A stretch of DNA of 49,166 nt from Bradyrhizobium sp. STM 3843 (GCF_000239815.1 NZ_CAFK01000054.1:1-49166); one strand, 5' to 3'; shown: positions 23,705-32,935, counted from the first letter of the stretch. The notes: generated by a model from the letters alone, not told the origin. Numbers and translations: made by a program.

Positions 23705-25911
23705 GGCCTCGATCGATATTGATGCAGCTTGCGATACAGCGTGCTGCGGGACACGCCCAGCTTCTCGGCAGCGGCGGTGACGTTGCCACCCGCAGCGGCG
23801 AGCGCGCGTTCGATTGCGCGCCGCTCCATTTCGTCGAACCGAGCCACTTCGTCGTCCGGGGCAGCCTTACGCTCAGACAACGGCTTCGCGGGTGTCGCGG
23901 GAGCGTCCGCTTCAAACATATCTTCCGGCAGATCCTTGAGCGTCACCGGATCGCCGACCGACATCAGCACCAGGGTCTCGACCAGATTGCGCAATTCCCG
24001 CACATTCCCCGGCCAAGAGTAGTGCTGCAGGAAATCAAGACATTCCCGCTCAAACCGCAGCGGCTCGCGATTGTAGGACCCGGCGAACTGACAATTATAG
24101 TGATCCACCAGAATCTCGACATCACCGGCACGCTCCCGAAGCGGGGGAATCGTGATCTTGACCGCGCCGATGCGGAAATAGAGATCCTTGCGAAACCGCC
24201 CGTCGGCCACCTCCTGCTTCAGGTTTCGGTTGGTCGATGCGACCAGACGGACGTCGACAGGTCGCAGCTTCGACTCGCCGAGCCGGCAGACGGCGCGCTC
24301 TTCCAGCACCCGAAGCAGATAAGGCTGCAGCTCGAGCGGCATTTCACCGATTTCGTCCAGGCTGAGCACGCCGCCATGTGCGAACTCAAATCGCCCGGGC
24401 CGTCCTTCGCGCGTGGCTCCTGTGAATGCCCCCGGAGCATGCCCGAACAATTCGCCGCCGAGGAGCTCGCGTGAGACCGCACCACAATTGAGTGCGACAA
24501 AAGGCTCCTTGCCTGACTTCGCGCCGACGGCATGCACCAGGCGGGCAAACAGCTCCTTACCGACGCCGGTCTCGCCCTCGAGCAGGATCGGCGTCTTGCC
24601 CAGCGCAGCGCGCTCAGTCCTGTCCACGGCCTGCAAGAGCGCCTCGCTGCGCCCGACAATCGCGACGCGGGCCGCCGTCCCGGCCAAGCTCCCGCCAGTT
24701 GCCGTCTTGACGGCTGGCGACCGCGGTTTCGCAGGAAGTACGAGCATCGCACCTCGCGCCACCCCGTCGATCGCCAGCGGCTCGATCCGCTGCTCGCGTA
24801 GCGCCTCGGGCAGATCCTTGGCGATCTCTGCTGGTACGACGCCATCACGATCTGCGAGAAGCCTGGCACCGACACGCAGGTCCGATGCCGGCGCCACCGC
24901 CTTCCAGCGCGTCGAGGCGATGTCATTGTGATGAACAACGCGACCAAAGCGATCGAGAATCACGACGCCATCGGCGCTTCCCGTTCCCGGCAAACGTTCC
25001 AGCCCAGCTTCGAGCAGGCGCAGTCGTTCGATGCGGATTCTTTCCGCCAGCGTGAGCTCGATGTGCCCCGCTGCGATCACAGCCAGCGCTACATTGTGTC
25101 GGTGAAAGATCGCCTGCGGACCGGAGAAATCGATGATGCCGATGATGCTTCCGTCGACCGGACTGCGGATCGGGCAGCCGACGCAGGTCCACGCTTTGAT
25201 GCCTTCCGAAAAATGCTCGGCGGCGTGGACGTGAACCGGTTTGCCCGTGATCAGCGCGGTGCCGATTCCGTTGGTCCCGGTCACCGCCTCGCCCCAGGCC
25301 GCACCCAACTCCAGGCGGATATCATGCCCGGACTCGATCGTCCGCTGATCGCCCCCGACATCGAGAACGACGCCATTCCTGTCAGTAATGACCACCATGG
25401 TGGCGGCGTCGCCGAGGACCTCGGCCACTCGGCGCAGCGTGTTCGCGCTGGCGCTGAGCAGGTCCTCATTCTTGAGGCGCAGTTCGTGGATATTGTCAGC
25501 CGAGACGATCAGACTGCTGCCCCGACAACGCGCATCGACGCCGGACTGTACGCTGCGTTGCCACGACTCCTCGATGACGCCCCGCACGGATGCACCGCCC
25601 CTGCGGAGGTCACCCGACGTCACAAAGGATTCCCAGGCCTTGCTGGTCTGCCGCTCGTTATAAGGATGCCCCTCATCCGCGTCCCAGGCGCTCGCCTGGT
25701 CGCCGGGAATGTGACTTCCGTCGAAGCCAAATGGCGGCTTTGCCATGAGAAGATCCGTCAACATCGCAACACCCACCGCCGGACCGCCCGGCCTTACGAC
25801 ACCGGCGCAATGATCCAGACTGGTTGGACCACTGCCGCAACGGTCGCTTCCATTCTCCGGCGCCATGACATCATACGAACGACCATCGCATGCCCGCCGA
25901 AGCCTGATCAT
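23701..25911 (-). CDS. AcoR/MimR-type sigma-54-dependent activator
   Basis: Up to 736 residues. Parts in order: N-terminal sensory region with a GAF domain (about 140-330), AAA+ domain with Walker A GETGVGKE, the sigma-54 contact loop GAFTGA and Walker B LSLDEIGEMP, and a C-terminal Fis-type helix-turn-helix (NVTAAAEKLGVSRSTLYRKLHQY). This is the AcoR layout, used for acetoin, propane and related monooxygenase operons. The start is unclear: ATG 25911 is longest, but ATG 25764 gives a 687-residue protein closer to relatives, and neither has a good ribosome site. It should bind the palindromes near 35131-35160 and fire the -24/-12 promoter of mimA. Confidence 0.9.
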   Translation of the reverse strand: MIRLRRACDGRSYDVMAPENGSDRCGSGPTSLDHCAGVVRPGGPAVGVAMLTDLLMAKPPFGFDGSHIPGDQASAWDADEGHPYNERQTSKAWESFVTSGDLRRGGASVRGVIEESWQRSVQSGVDARCRGSSLIVSADNIHELRLKNEDLLSASANTLRRVAEVLGDAATMVVITDRNGVVLDVGGDQRTIESGHDIRLELGAAWGEAVTGTNGIGTALITGKPVHVHAAEHFSEGIKAWTCVGCPIRSPVDGSIIGIIDFSGPQAIFHRHNVALAVIAAGHIELTLAERIRIERLRLLEAGLERLPGTGSADGVVILDRFGRVVHHNDIASTRWKAVAPASDLRVGARLLADRDGVVPAEIAKDLPEALREQRIEPLAIDGVARGAMLVLPAKPRSPAVKTATGGSLAGTAARVAIVGRSEALLQAVDRTERAALGKTPILLEGETGVGKELFARLVHAVGAKSGKEPFVALNCGAVSRELLGGELFGHAPGAFTGATREGRPGRFEFAHGGVLSLDEIGEMPLELQPYLLRVLEERAVCRLGESKLRPVDVRLVASTNRNLKQEVADGRFRKDLYFRIGAVKITIPPLRERAGDVEILVDHYNCQFAGSYNREPLRFERECLDFLQHYSWPGNVRELRNLVETLVLMSVGDPVTLKDLPEDMFEADAPATPAKPLSERKAAPDDEVARFDEMERRAIERALAAAGGNVTAAAEKLGVSRSTLYRKLHQYRSRP

Positions 25912-26019
25912 CTCCGAGCCACGACATCGTTATTTGTAGCTCGGCTTCTGGCGCTCGCTTCAAGCTCGTGACGTCGTGTCTGCGCGCGTCAGACTCATCG
26001 GACCTCGCGATCGGCCGCA

Positions 26020-26517
26020 TTATCCTCCACCGCGCGACAGCACCTGGATGCCAAGCCGAATTGCTACCTCCTGCTCCAGGCATTCTTCCGCAGCCTCATC
26101 CGGGACGTGCAGCCCTTCGAGGTCTGCCAGTGCAGCATGAAGCTGGTTGTCGAGCGGGTCAAACAAACCATTTTGTGATGTTGCAAGTGCGAGACGCCGT
26201 GCAGGGCCGCGTCCTCGCAATTCTCCGACGAAATGGAGCTGCCGTCCCGATGCGAGATCAGCAACAACGATGCGCCCGTTCAGGCTGATCCTCACATAGG
26301 GCGAGACTTCGGAAGACGCCCTGCTGGGCGGTGTATACCACAGCTTGCCCGATGCCTCCGGCTGCGGTGCAGCGACCGGATTGCGCATCGCCTGCCACCG
26401 TCCGCCCGTGAGTTGGTTCGCGATCTTGTCGATCGTCGCCCTGTTGGTCTGGATGAACTCCTTGGCCGCAACATCTTCCTTGCGGGGTCCATCCCGCTTC
26501 GAGATGATCTCCACCAT
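26020..26517 (-). CDS. Unknown protein of the propane monooxygenase cluster (165 aa)
   Basis: 165 residues from ATG 26517, with GGAGG eight bases upstream; the in-frame GTG at 26532 lacks one. Soluble, no signal peptide. N-terminus is basic/helical (RDGPRKEDVAAKEFIQTNRATIDKIANQL), followed by beta-rich sequence (YVRISLNGRIVVADLASGRQLHFVGEL) and an acidic helical end. No known motif found. It follows the GroEL-like gene by 167 bases on the same strand and precedes the activator gene, so it is likely part of the mim operon. Possible accessory or assembly protein; this is inference from position. Confidence 0.7.
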   Translation of the reverse strand: MVEIISKRDGPRKEDVAAKEFIQTNRATIDKIANQLTGGRWQAMRNPVAAPQPEASGKLWYTPPSRASSEVSPYVRISLNGRIVVADLASGRQLHFVGELRGRGPARRLALATSQNGLFDPLDNQLHAALADLEGLHVPDEAAEECLEQEVAIRLGIQVLSRGGG

Positions 26518-26684
26518 ACACGTTTCCTCCACCCTGTTCCGGTTACGGCTGCGGGGGTTGCTAGATTCCCCTTGTCTTGATCATCGCCGGGACTGTCCCA
26601 GTCTAGTCCCTTCCACTCTTTTGTCACTCGCTCATCGCGAATCCTGAGGCATCACATCCGCACGTGCTTCCGCCTAAGTGCCGC

Positions 26685-28316
26685 TCACGCACGCCCCAGC
26701 CTCTCGGCACCGCCGCCGAGCGCCGGACCAGCCGTCGGATCGATGAACTCGGGCCTGTCGGCCACCAGCGTATTCGTGGTCAGAACGAGGGTAGCAACCG
26801 ACGCCGCATTGCGCAGAGCCGTGTAGGTCACGCGGACGGGATCGATGATTCCTGCAGCAATCATGTCAGTGAAGGTGCCGCTGGCCGCGTCGAACCCAGT
26901 CCCCGCTGGAGCTCCGACCAGTTCCGCCACAATCCGTTCGGGATTGTGGCCGGCATTGCGGGCAATAAAGGCCGCCGGCCGCGAGAGCGTATCGCGAACC
27001 AGGCCGATGCCCGCACCGAGATCACCGTTGATGTTGCCGAGCATCCTGGTCACGACCGGCGCACATTGAGCCAACGCGGTGCCGCCGCCTGGGACGATCC
27101 CCTCCTCCACCGCGGCACGCGTCGCACTGAGCGCATCGTCGATCAGCTGGATGGTCCGCTTCTGCTCGACCGGCGTAACGCCGCCGGCAAAGATGATCGC
27201 CGTGCCGCCGGAGAGCTTGGCCAGTCGCTCCTTGAGCTTGTCCTGCTCGATGTTCGGTGGGGCGAGCTCGTATTGCCTGGTCACCTGCTGGCGCCGCGCC
27301 GCGATTGCCAGCTCGCTACCGCCACCACGGACGATCACGGTTTCGCGCGCACTTGCCCTGACCTGCCGCGCCGTGCCCAGATCTTCCAGAGCGACCTCTT
27401 CCAATTTGCCACCGAGATCGCGCGCAATCACCCGGCCGCCCGTAATGATGGCGAGGTCGTCCATCATCGCTTTCCGCCAATGGCCGTAATCGGGGGGATT
27501 AACCACCAGCACCTTGCCTCGGTTACCCTCGCCCAGCAGTGTCACGACGACCTCAGGCGAGATCTCCTCGGCGACGATCACGAGCGGCCGCTTCGTCGCC
27601 TCGACCGCCGCACGAATGCCCGCAATCTCCGCGGGGTTCCTGAGTTTCAGGTCGGTGAGCAGAATGTACGGCCGGTCGAGCACCGCCTCCATCTTCTCGA
27701 CGTCCGTCACCATGTGGTGCGAAATATAGCCCCGATCGAACGACATGCCCTCGACCACTTCGAGGGTGGTCTCGGTCGTAAGCCCATAGTCTGAGCTGAT
27801 GATCCCGTCCTTGCCGACACGTTCCACAGCCTCGGCGACCAACGCTCCGAGATGGGCATCCGTTGCCGCAATTGTCGCGACCGCCTGCAGGGTCTTGCGG
27901 TCCGTAACCTCAACGGCGCTCTTCTTCAACGTCTCGACCACCAACTCGACCGCCTCGTCGATCCCCTTGCAGAGATCGACCGCCTTGGCGCCGCGCTCGA
28001 GCGCGGTCACGCCCGCCTGGATGAACCCGTTGGCGAGCACCATGGCGGTCGTCGTACCGTCGCCGGCCACCTCGTTGGTCTGCATGGACACCTCGCGTAC
28101 GACTTGCGCGCCCATGTTTTCGAAACGGTCCGGCAGCTCGATCTCGCAGGCAATGGTGACGCCGTCGCGCGACACGATCGGCGTGCCGACGGGACGGTCG
28201 ACCATCGCATTCATCCCCTTCGGGCCTAACGTCGGCTCGACCGCCGCCGCCAACTTCTCGACTCCTCTCGCGAGCGCACGACGCGCCTCGATCGCATGCA
28301 GCAGCGCCTTTGGCAT
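26685..28316 (-). CDS. groEL: GroEL-like chaperonin of the monooxygenase cluster
   Basis: 543 residues, full-length group I chaperonin. Nucleotide site motifs are intact: LGPKGMN near the start and VAGDGTTTAMVLA. The C-terminus ends in GGGAERLGRA instead of the usual repeating GGM tail, which marks a specialised paralogue. In mycobacterial mim clusters a dedicated GroEL is needed for folding the monooxygenase hydroxylase. Here it is the seventh gene from mimA on the same strand. No groES accompanies it. GGGAGG ribosome site precedes the ATG. Confidence 0.93.
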   Translation of the reverse strand: MPKALLHAIEARRALARGVEKLAAAVEPTLGPKGMNAMVDRPVGTPIVSRDGVTIACEIELPDRFENMGAQVVREVSMQTNEVAGDGTTTAMVLANGFIQAGVTALERGAKAVDLCKGIDEAVELVVETLKKSAVEVTDRKTLQAVATIAATDAHLGALVAEAVERVGKDGIISSDYGLTTETTLEVVEGMSFDRGYISHHMVTDVEKMEAVLDRPYILLTDLKLRNPAEIAGIRAAVEATKRPLVIVAEEISPEVVVTLLGEGNRGKVLVVNPPDYGHWRKAMMDDLAIITGGRVIARDLGGKLEEVALEDLGTARQVRASARETVIVRGGGSELAIAARRQQVTRQYELAPPNIEQDKLKERLAKLSGGTAIIFAGGVTPVEQKRTIQLIDDALSATRAAVEEGIVPGGGTALAQCAPVVTRMLGNINGDLGAGIGLVRDTLSRPAAFIARNAGHNPERIVAELVGAPAGTGFDAASGTFTDMIAAGIIDPVRVTYTALRNAASVATLVLTTNTLVADRPEFIDPTAGPALGGGAERLGRA

Positions 28317-28350
28317 GATTATCCTCCCGAATGCTTTCTATTGGTTATTT

Positions 28351-28368
28351 CGTCGTGCGCGCACGACG
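28351..28368. repeat. Perfect 18-bp palindrome between the chaperonin and Fe-S assembly genes
   Basis: CGTCGTGCGCGCACGACG, fully self-complementary, in the 66-bp gap of the operon. In transcript it can form a hairpin; on the minus strand it is followed by AAATAACC, not a U run, so a simple terminator is unlikely. Could slow or process the transcript before the chaperonin gene. Confidence 0.5.
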
Positions 28369-28382
28369 CCGCCTCGCGTTGT

Positions 28383-29258
28383 TCATGCGTCCAAAGGGAG
28401 CGTCTCGATCCTCTCAACCGAAGATGCAGCGACTCCGCCTTGCTCCGATCGTGCTGTCACCCGCGGCTTCCCGCAGCTCGCGCCACAGCCTCCGCAATGC
28501 CCGCCGTCCGCCGCTGCGGCCTGACCGGCGCCCGCGTCTCCCTGCCGGTATCGCGCGTCGAGCAGCCCTCGACAGAGCGCGCTGTTGAACTCCATGTTGA
28601 TCCTGACGCCCCTGAGCTTCCGCAAATGCGCGGCCAGTTCGAGCCGTTCGATCGGCTGCCCGGCCCAGGTGACGAACACACGCGACTCAGCATGAGCGGC
28701 GAGGCCCCGTTCAGCCAGGATTTCGAGATAGCGCCGCTTGTGGCGAGCCGCGTCTGCGCTACCCAGCGTGACGCGATCCAACCACTTCAAATCCATGTCG
28801 GTGATGGCCTGATCATCATATCCCGCGTCCTTCAAAGCCAGGATCACGGCCTCCTGTCGTCGCTGGAAGGCCTTGCGCCGGAACGTCTCCCGCAGCTCCT
28901 CCAACGACTCTCCCGGTGCGAACTCGCGCAGCGCCTCCTGGAATGACAGGCCAAGCGCCACCCCGCGGTTGATCTCGTCCGCCACCATGTGGTCTTCCAG
29001 ACGAAGTCGTACCTGCCGGACCCAGGGCAGTGCGAGCGCCGCACGACGCATGTCGTCGGCCATCAGGAACGCGAAGTTCGCCGCGCACCAGAAGGAGGGA
29101 AGTCGAAAATCGATATCGACTGCTCCGGCATCATCGATGGCAATGCGCTCGACGAATCCGAGCTCCGTCACAGGCTCGTCGAGTTCCGGGTCCGTCACCA
29201 GAGCAAGGCGTGCCCACACCTCGCTCACCCGTTGATCATCCTGCTGATTGTTCCGCAT
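28383..29258 (-). CDS. DUF59 (MIP18/PaaD-like) metal-cluster assembly factor with Cys-rich tail
   Basis: 291 residues. The N-terminal 100 residues are a DUF59 domain: DPELDEPVTELGFVERI around residue 23 and the conserved Cys58 in SFWCAANFAFLM. A helical middle part follows, and near residue 255 a short Cys cluster GHCGGCGASCG. DUF59 proteins work in Fe-S cluster assembly (SufT, PaaD). In this operon it probably matures the [2Fe-2S] reductase or the diiron hydroxylase. Four bases separate its start from the amidohydrolase stop. The Cys tail could be a cluster- or iron-donor site; this has to be tested. Confidence 0.83.
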   Translation of the reverse strand: MRNNQQDDQRVSEVWARLALVTDPELDEPVTELGFVERIAIDDAGAVDIDFRLPSFWCAANFAFLMADDMRRAALALPWVRQVRLRLEDHMVADEINRGVALGLSFQEALREFAPGESLEELRETFRRKAFQRRQEAVILALKDAGYDDQAITDMDLKWLDRVTLGSADAARHKRRYLEILAERGLAAHAESRVFVTWAGQPIERLELAAHLRKLRGVRINMEFNSALCRGLLDARYRQGDAGAGQAAAADGGHCGGCGASCGKPRVTARSEQGGVAASSVERIETLPLDA

Positions 29259-29262
29259 GCGA

Positions 29263-30285
29263 CTACTCGGCAGCTGCCACTCGAACCTGCTGATCGAGCT
29301 TGGCCTTTTGGGCCTCGACGTCGATGCCGTAGAGCCGCGCGGCGTTCAGTCCCAGGATCTTTCGCTTGGCCTGCAGCGACAGGTCGACGCCATGCTCTTT
29401 CCTGATATCTTCCGGAATCTCGAAGCTCCAGAATTTCTCGACCAGCCATCGCGGCGTCCAGATCGCGTAATCGCTGCCGAACAACAGCTTGTCTTCGCCG
29501 AGCCAGAACAGGAGCTCGCTGATCACCTCCGCAAAATAGCGTGGCCGGCTGTGAATGAAGGGCAGCGCCACCGCGAGCCCGCCATAGACATTGGTCTCCT
29601 GCACGGCGATCCAGCAAAAATCGTCCAGCCGCGGCAGCCCGCAATGCTCGATGATGAAGTTCAGCCCCTGGAAGTCGGTCGCGGCATGATCGACGTCGTG
29701 CACGTCGAAAGCGTCCTTGTCGAGCGGGATGATGGTCGGGCCCTTGTGGACATGAATATTGGTAATGCCGAGCTTCTGGCAGAGCTCGAGGCACCGGTAA
29801 GCGTTTGCATCCGTCAGTTTCCAACCGCGCGATTCACCCTTCCATTCCGCGGTGTAGAGCTTCACACCCTTGATGCCGAATGTTTCCTTCATGTAATGGA
29901 TATATTCGAGCGCGCGCTCGCCGTCGCGGGGATCGAACGCCCCATTGACGATAAAGCGGTCCTTGTATCGCTTCGCCATCTCCGCGTTGCGATCGATCGT
30001 GTTGAAGCCGTTCTTGTAAAATTCGGTCAGATAGGTCGACTGCACGATCGCCATGTCGTCCGGCCCATCGACGAACAGATCATTGTACATCTGCTCGGCG
30101 CTGTACTTTTCGAACTGCTCCTTCGGCCATAATTTTTCCGGTGGGCTGAGCGACGTGTGATAGGCATAGAAGCAATCGATGAACTGCTTGCCATGGATGT
30201 TGAGCTGATTGGCTGGGCTGCCGTCCCAGAAATGGGTGTGCCCGTCGACGACGAAGACCTGCTCTCCGTTGGGAGCTACGAACAT
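29263..30285 (-). CDS. Amidohydrolase-family (amidohydrolase 2) protein of the monooxygenase cluster
   Basis: 340 residues, TIM-barrel metal hydrolase/decarboxylase family: HTHFWDG metal motif at the N-terminus, NIHVHKGP and IIEHCGLPRLDDF in the middle, and FGSDYAIWTP near the end supplying the conserved Asp. Such a gene regularly stands after mimD/prmD in actinobacterial and proteobacterial propane monooxygenase clusters, but its reaction is not established. GGAGGA ribosome site. It is separated from mimD by a 106-bp gap holding a strong hairpin. Confidence 0.9.
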   Translation of the reverse strand: MFVAPNGEQVFVVDGHTHFWDGSPANQLNIHGKQFIDCFYAYHTSLSPPEKLWPKEQFEKYSAEQMYNDLFVDGPDDMAIVQSTYLTEFYKNGFNTIDRNAEMAKRYKDRFIVNGAFDPRDGERALEYIHYMKETFGIKGVKLYTAEWKGESRGWKLTDANAYRCLELCQKLGITNIHVHKGPTIIPLDKDAFDVHDVDHAATDFQGLNFIIEHCGLPRLDDFCWIAVQETNVYGGLAVALPFIHSRPRYFAEVISELLFWLGEDKLLFGSDYAIWTPRWLVEKFWSFEIPEDIRKEHGVDLSLQAKRKILGLNAARLYGIDVEAQKAKLDQQVRVAAAE

Positions 30286-30336
30286 GATGTCCTCCTCCGA
30301 GGCTCGTGATGCTGCGCTTTGATCGGTATGGATAAC

Positions 30337-30373
30337 GAGGGCGGAGCCTTCGGGAATGCCCGGCTTCGCCCTC
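30337..30373 (-). promoter_or_regulatory. Intra-operon hairpin between mimD and the amidohydrolase gene
   Basis: Twelve-pair stem with one G-T pair (GAGGGCGGAGCC with GGCTTCGCCCTC), topped by a GGG-AATG-CCC inner stem. No U run follows. It may block 3' exonucleases, so that mimABCD mRNA is more abundant than that of the accessory genes, or act as a partial terminator. Confidence 0.5.
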
Positions 30374-30391
30374 CAGGCGAGGACGCCATCG

Positions 30392-30763
30392 TCACTCGAT
30401 ATATTCGAACACTTCCTCCATGTTACCGAACAGCGTCACGGTGTTGTCGTCGATCCGCACCATGCGGCCGTAGTGGGTCGACGTGTTCACCTCGAAGATC
30501 TCGGCCGTCATCTCCTTGCCAAGGATGTCGCTGATCTCATCCATCTTGAACACCAGCTTGCCTTCACCGTCGATACGGATCAGAGCCGGCTGGTAGGTCA
30601 CGGTCACATTTGGCTTCTTGGCCATGAACTCCGCGATCGCGCGAGCTTCCACGCTGTCGTTCATGGTGACGCCGCACTGGTGAGAGATTGTCTGCTCGAA
30701 GACGATGTCTTTCATCTTGTGAAAGATGTTCTGATTGGTCGCTGCTCGTGATGCCACTGACAT
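30392..30763 (-). CDS. mimD: Propane 2-monooxygenase coupling/effector protein
   Basis: 123 residues, MmoB/DmpM family: no cofactor, with the conserved NDSVEARAIAEFM and GKEMTAEIFEVNTSTHYGRM segments. The effector binds the hydroxylase and tunes O2 activation and coupling to NADH use. Start ATG 30763 lies six bases after the mimC stop. Fourth gene of mimABCD, in the same order as the mycobacterial operon. Confidence 0.92.
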   Translation of the reverse strand: MSVASRAATNQNIFHKMKDIVFEQTISHQCGVTMNDSVEARAIAEFMAKKPNVTVTYQPALIRIDGEGKLVFKMDEISDILGKEMTAEIFEVNTSTHYGRMVRIDDNTVTLFGNMEEVFEYIE

Positions 30764-30769
30764 TGTCCT

Positions 30770-31840
30770 TCACTCCTTCGGTGCGGCGAGGCCGAGCTCG
30801 ACCAGGATTTTCTTGAGGCGCTCGATCGACTGATCCCTTGCGTCGGCATATTGCACCGGCTTGGAATGTGGCTGCGACCAGATGGGTTGCAGGCCGGCCG
30901 CCGCCTTTCGCGCGAGCGCGACGTGCTTGCCCAACCAGCTCTGGAACAATCCCTTGTTGTGCTGCGCGTGCTGATTGTCCGTCACGAGCAGATGGAACAG
31001 GTCGATCGCGTTGGCGAGATTTCGCTCGTAGTTGGCCTCGGCTGCCGAGATCACCGACGGCGTCATGAAATCGCCGTTCGAGGAGGCTACCTGCATCAGG
31101 AAGCCGCTCCGGAACAATTCGCCGACCAGCGGCTCGAAGACGAGATTGATGGCAAAATATTGCTCGAGATAGTCGGTCGCTCCCATGATGGATTCGACCG
31201 CCTCGCGCGTGCCCTGCCAGGTCCGGTCCTCCAGCCACGCCCGCTTGCCGGCGGCATCGTCGAAGCCCGGAATGTCCATCCCGATTTCCGCGAGATAGAG
31301 CGTGATGTCCTGCGCCAGGCGGTGCTTGTAGGAAGAATTGGTCAGCGTGGCGTTGTTGATCATCTGCGTGTAGCCGTAGCGCTGCGCCTGCATCAGCGAC
31401 GTCGCCAGGCCGAACTCGGCATGCTTCCAGGCACCGAGGTGGTTCTGAAGGATCTTGATCCAGGCCTTGTCGAACAGCTGCGTTGCTCCGGATTTGCGCC
31501 CGTTCGCAATCACTGACTGAACCATCGCCTCGATCTTGGACTGCCGCTGATAGTGGGTCCGCTCCCACTCCTGGTCCGGAGCCCGGAACGCGTGCCAGTT
31601 CGAGCTCAGAGCGGCGGTGTTGTCCTTGGTGTAGGCTCCTTTGCCATTCGGAAAGGAGATGATCCAATCCTGGAGCAGATAGCGCTCGGGATCCGGCTGC
31701 ACGTCGACCGTGACGTCCTCGTAATGCGTTGCCCGCTTTCCTCTCGGCTCGAAATAGCGGTAGCGGCGGCTGTCGGAGTCTGGAAACACTGCGGCGCCGG
31801 CCGCGCCGGATCGCACTGCAGGACGTTGCACGGCATTCAT
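30770..31840 (-). CDS. mimC: Propane 2-monooxygenase hydroxylase, small (beta) subunit
   Basis: 356 residues, ferritin-like helical beta subunit of soluble diiron monooxygenases. Diagnostic segments are SSNWHAFRAPDQEWERTHYQ near residue 85 and NLVFEPLVGELFRSGF near residue 230. It lacks the iron ligands of the alpha subunit, as usual. GGGAGG ribosome site 7 bases before the ATG. It forms the (alpha beta)2 hydroxylase with MimA. Confidence 0.93.
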   Translation of the reverse strand: MNAVQRPAVRSGAAGAAVFPDSDSRRYRYFEPRGKRATHYEDVTVDVQPDPERYLLQDWIISFPNGKGAYTKDNTAALSSNWHAFRAPDQEWERTHYQRQSKIEAMVQSVIANGRKSGATQLFDKAWIKILQNHLGAWKHAEFGLATSLMQAQRYGYTQMINNATLTNSSYKHRLAQDITLYLAEIGMDIPGFDDAAGKRAWLEDRTWQGTREAVESIMGATDYLEQYFAINLVFEPLVGELFRSGFLMQVASSNGDFMTPSVISAAEANYERNLANAIDLFHLLVTDNQHAQHNKGLFQSWLGKHVALARKAAAGLQPIWSQPHSKPVQYADARDQSIERLKKILVELGLAAPKE

Positions 31841-31894
31841 CGTATTCCTCCCTTGGTTGATGAATTGTCGGTTTGTTGCGTTCGCTCCAGCCGA

Positions 31895-32935
31895 TCAGGT
31901 ATTGGCCGGCGTGAACTTGTCGAAGAAGATGCGCTCGGCATCGACGCCGCTGATCTGCAGAACCGGAGTCAGCGCGTCGATCATCGGCGACGGACCGCAG
32001 GCATAGACATCCGCGTCATCACCGCCTCCCACGCTGCGCAGATGCGCGTGAACGACCTCGTGCACGAAACCGCGCTGGCCCTCCCACGCCTGGTCATCTG
32101 CCGCATGCGACAAAACCGGAATGAAACTGAAGCTGGGACAGGCGGCTGCAATGGCCGCGAAGCGGTCCAGATAAAACAGATCGTTGCGCGTGCGCGCGCC
32201 GTAGAAGAAGCAGACCTGACGGTCTTCCCCCGAAGCAAGGTGATCCTGCAGGATCGACCACAGCGGCGACATGCCCGATCCGCCGCCGACCAGGATCATG
32301 GGTCCGGTTCGCCGTTCGCGGCGGAAGCAGGTGCCGTAGGGTCCTTTGAGTCTGATTTGGGCTCCGACCTCGAGCTCTCCGTCGAGCCTGGAGGAGAACC
32401 GTCCGTTGGGGTATTTTTTGATGATGAAGCTGAGCGCTTGGCTTTCGCTCGGCGGATTTGCCATGGAAAACGAGCGCGTAATCGCCTCTGATCCCGGGAG
32501 CGTGATGTCGACATACTGCCCCGCCCAAAACTTCAGGGGTTCATCCAGCGCAACATCGAGGCGGCGGATATCGTGGGTCAGGGCCGTGACGCTCATGACC
32601 GTCCCGCCGAACTCCCTGACGGGAATCGATTTGGACAGCACCTCCTCATCGTAGTTGAGCAGGTCGACCTCAAGATCGGAATAGGCCAAAGTCCGGCATA
32701 GCAGGATATAGTCCTGTCCGCGCTCCATCTCGTTCAGTGCGAACGTCGAGTACTTCTTAAGCTCGATCTCTCCCTGGACCAGGACGCTCTTGCATGCGGA
32801 GCACTGGCCTTCCTTGCAGCCATGCGGCAAGGCGATTCCCTGTCGAAACGCAGCATCCAACACGGTCTCGTTCTCCTCGACCTCGAACTCAATCCCGACC
32901 GGGTTTAGACGAACAACATTGGCAGGCGCGCCCAT
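31895..32935 (-). CDS. mimB: Propane 2-monooxygenase reductase
   Basis: 346 residues: N-terminal plant-type [2Fe-2S] domain with Cys40, Cys45, Cys48 and Cys80, then FAD domain (ITRSFSMANPPSE) and NAD domain (LVGGGSGMSPLWSIL, VYACGPSPMI). This order (ferredoxin first) is that of MmoC/DmpP-type reductases. It carries electrons from NADH to the diiron centre. Placed between the two hydroxylase genes as in mimABCD/prmABCD. AGGAG ribosome site. Confidence 0.93.
   Translation of the reverse strand: MGAPANVVRLNPVGIEFEVEENETVLDAAFRQGIALPHGCKEGQCSACKSVLVQGEIELKKYSTFALNEMERGQDYILLCRTLAYSDLEVDLLNYDEEVLSKSIPVREFGGTVMSVTALTHDIRRLDVALDEPLKFWAGQYVDITLPGSEAITRSFSMANPPSESQALSFIIKKYPNGRFSSRLDGELEVGAQIRLKGPYGTCFRRERRTGPMILVGGGSGMSPLWSILQDHLASGEDRQVCFFYGARTRNDLFYLDRFAAIAAACPSFSFIPVLSHAADDQAWEGQRGFVHEVVHAHLRSVGGGDDADVYACGPSPMIDALTPVLQISGVDAERIFFDKFTPANT

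Noticed and set aside
30564..31667. 367-codon open frame on the minus strand
   Set aside because: Same strand but other frame than mimC and mimD; both of those are clear family members, this one is low-complexity.
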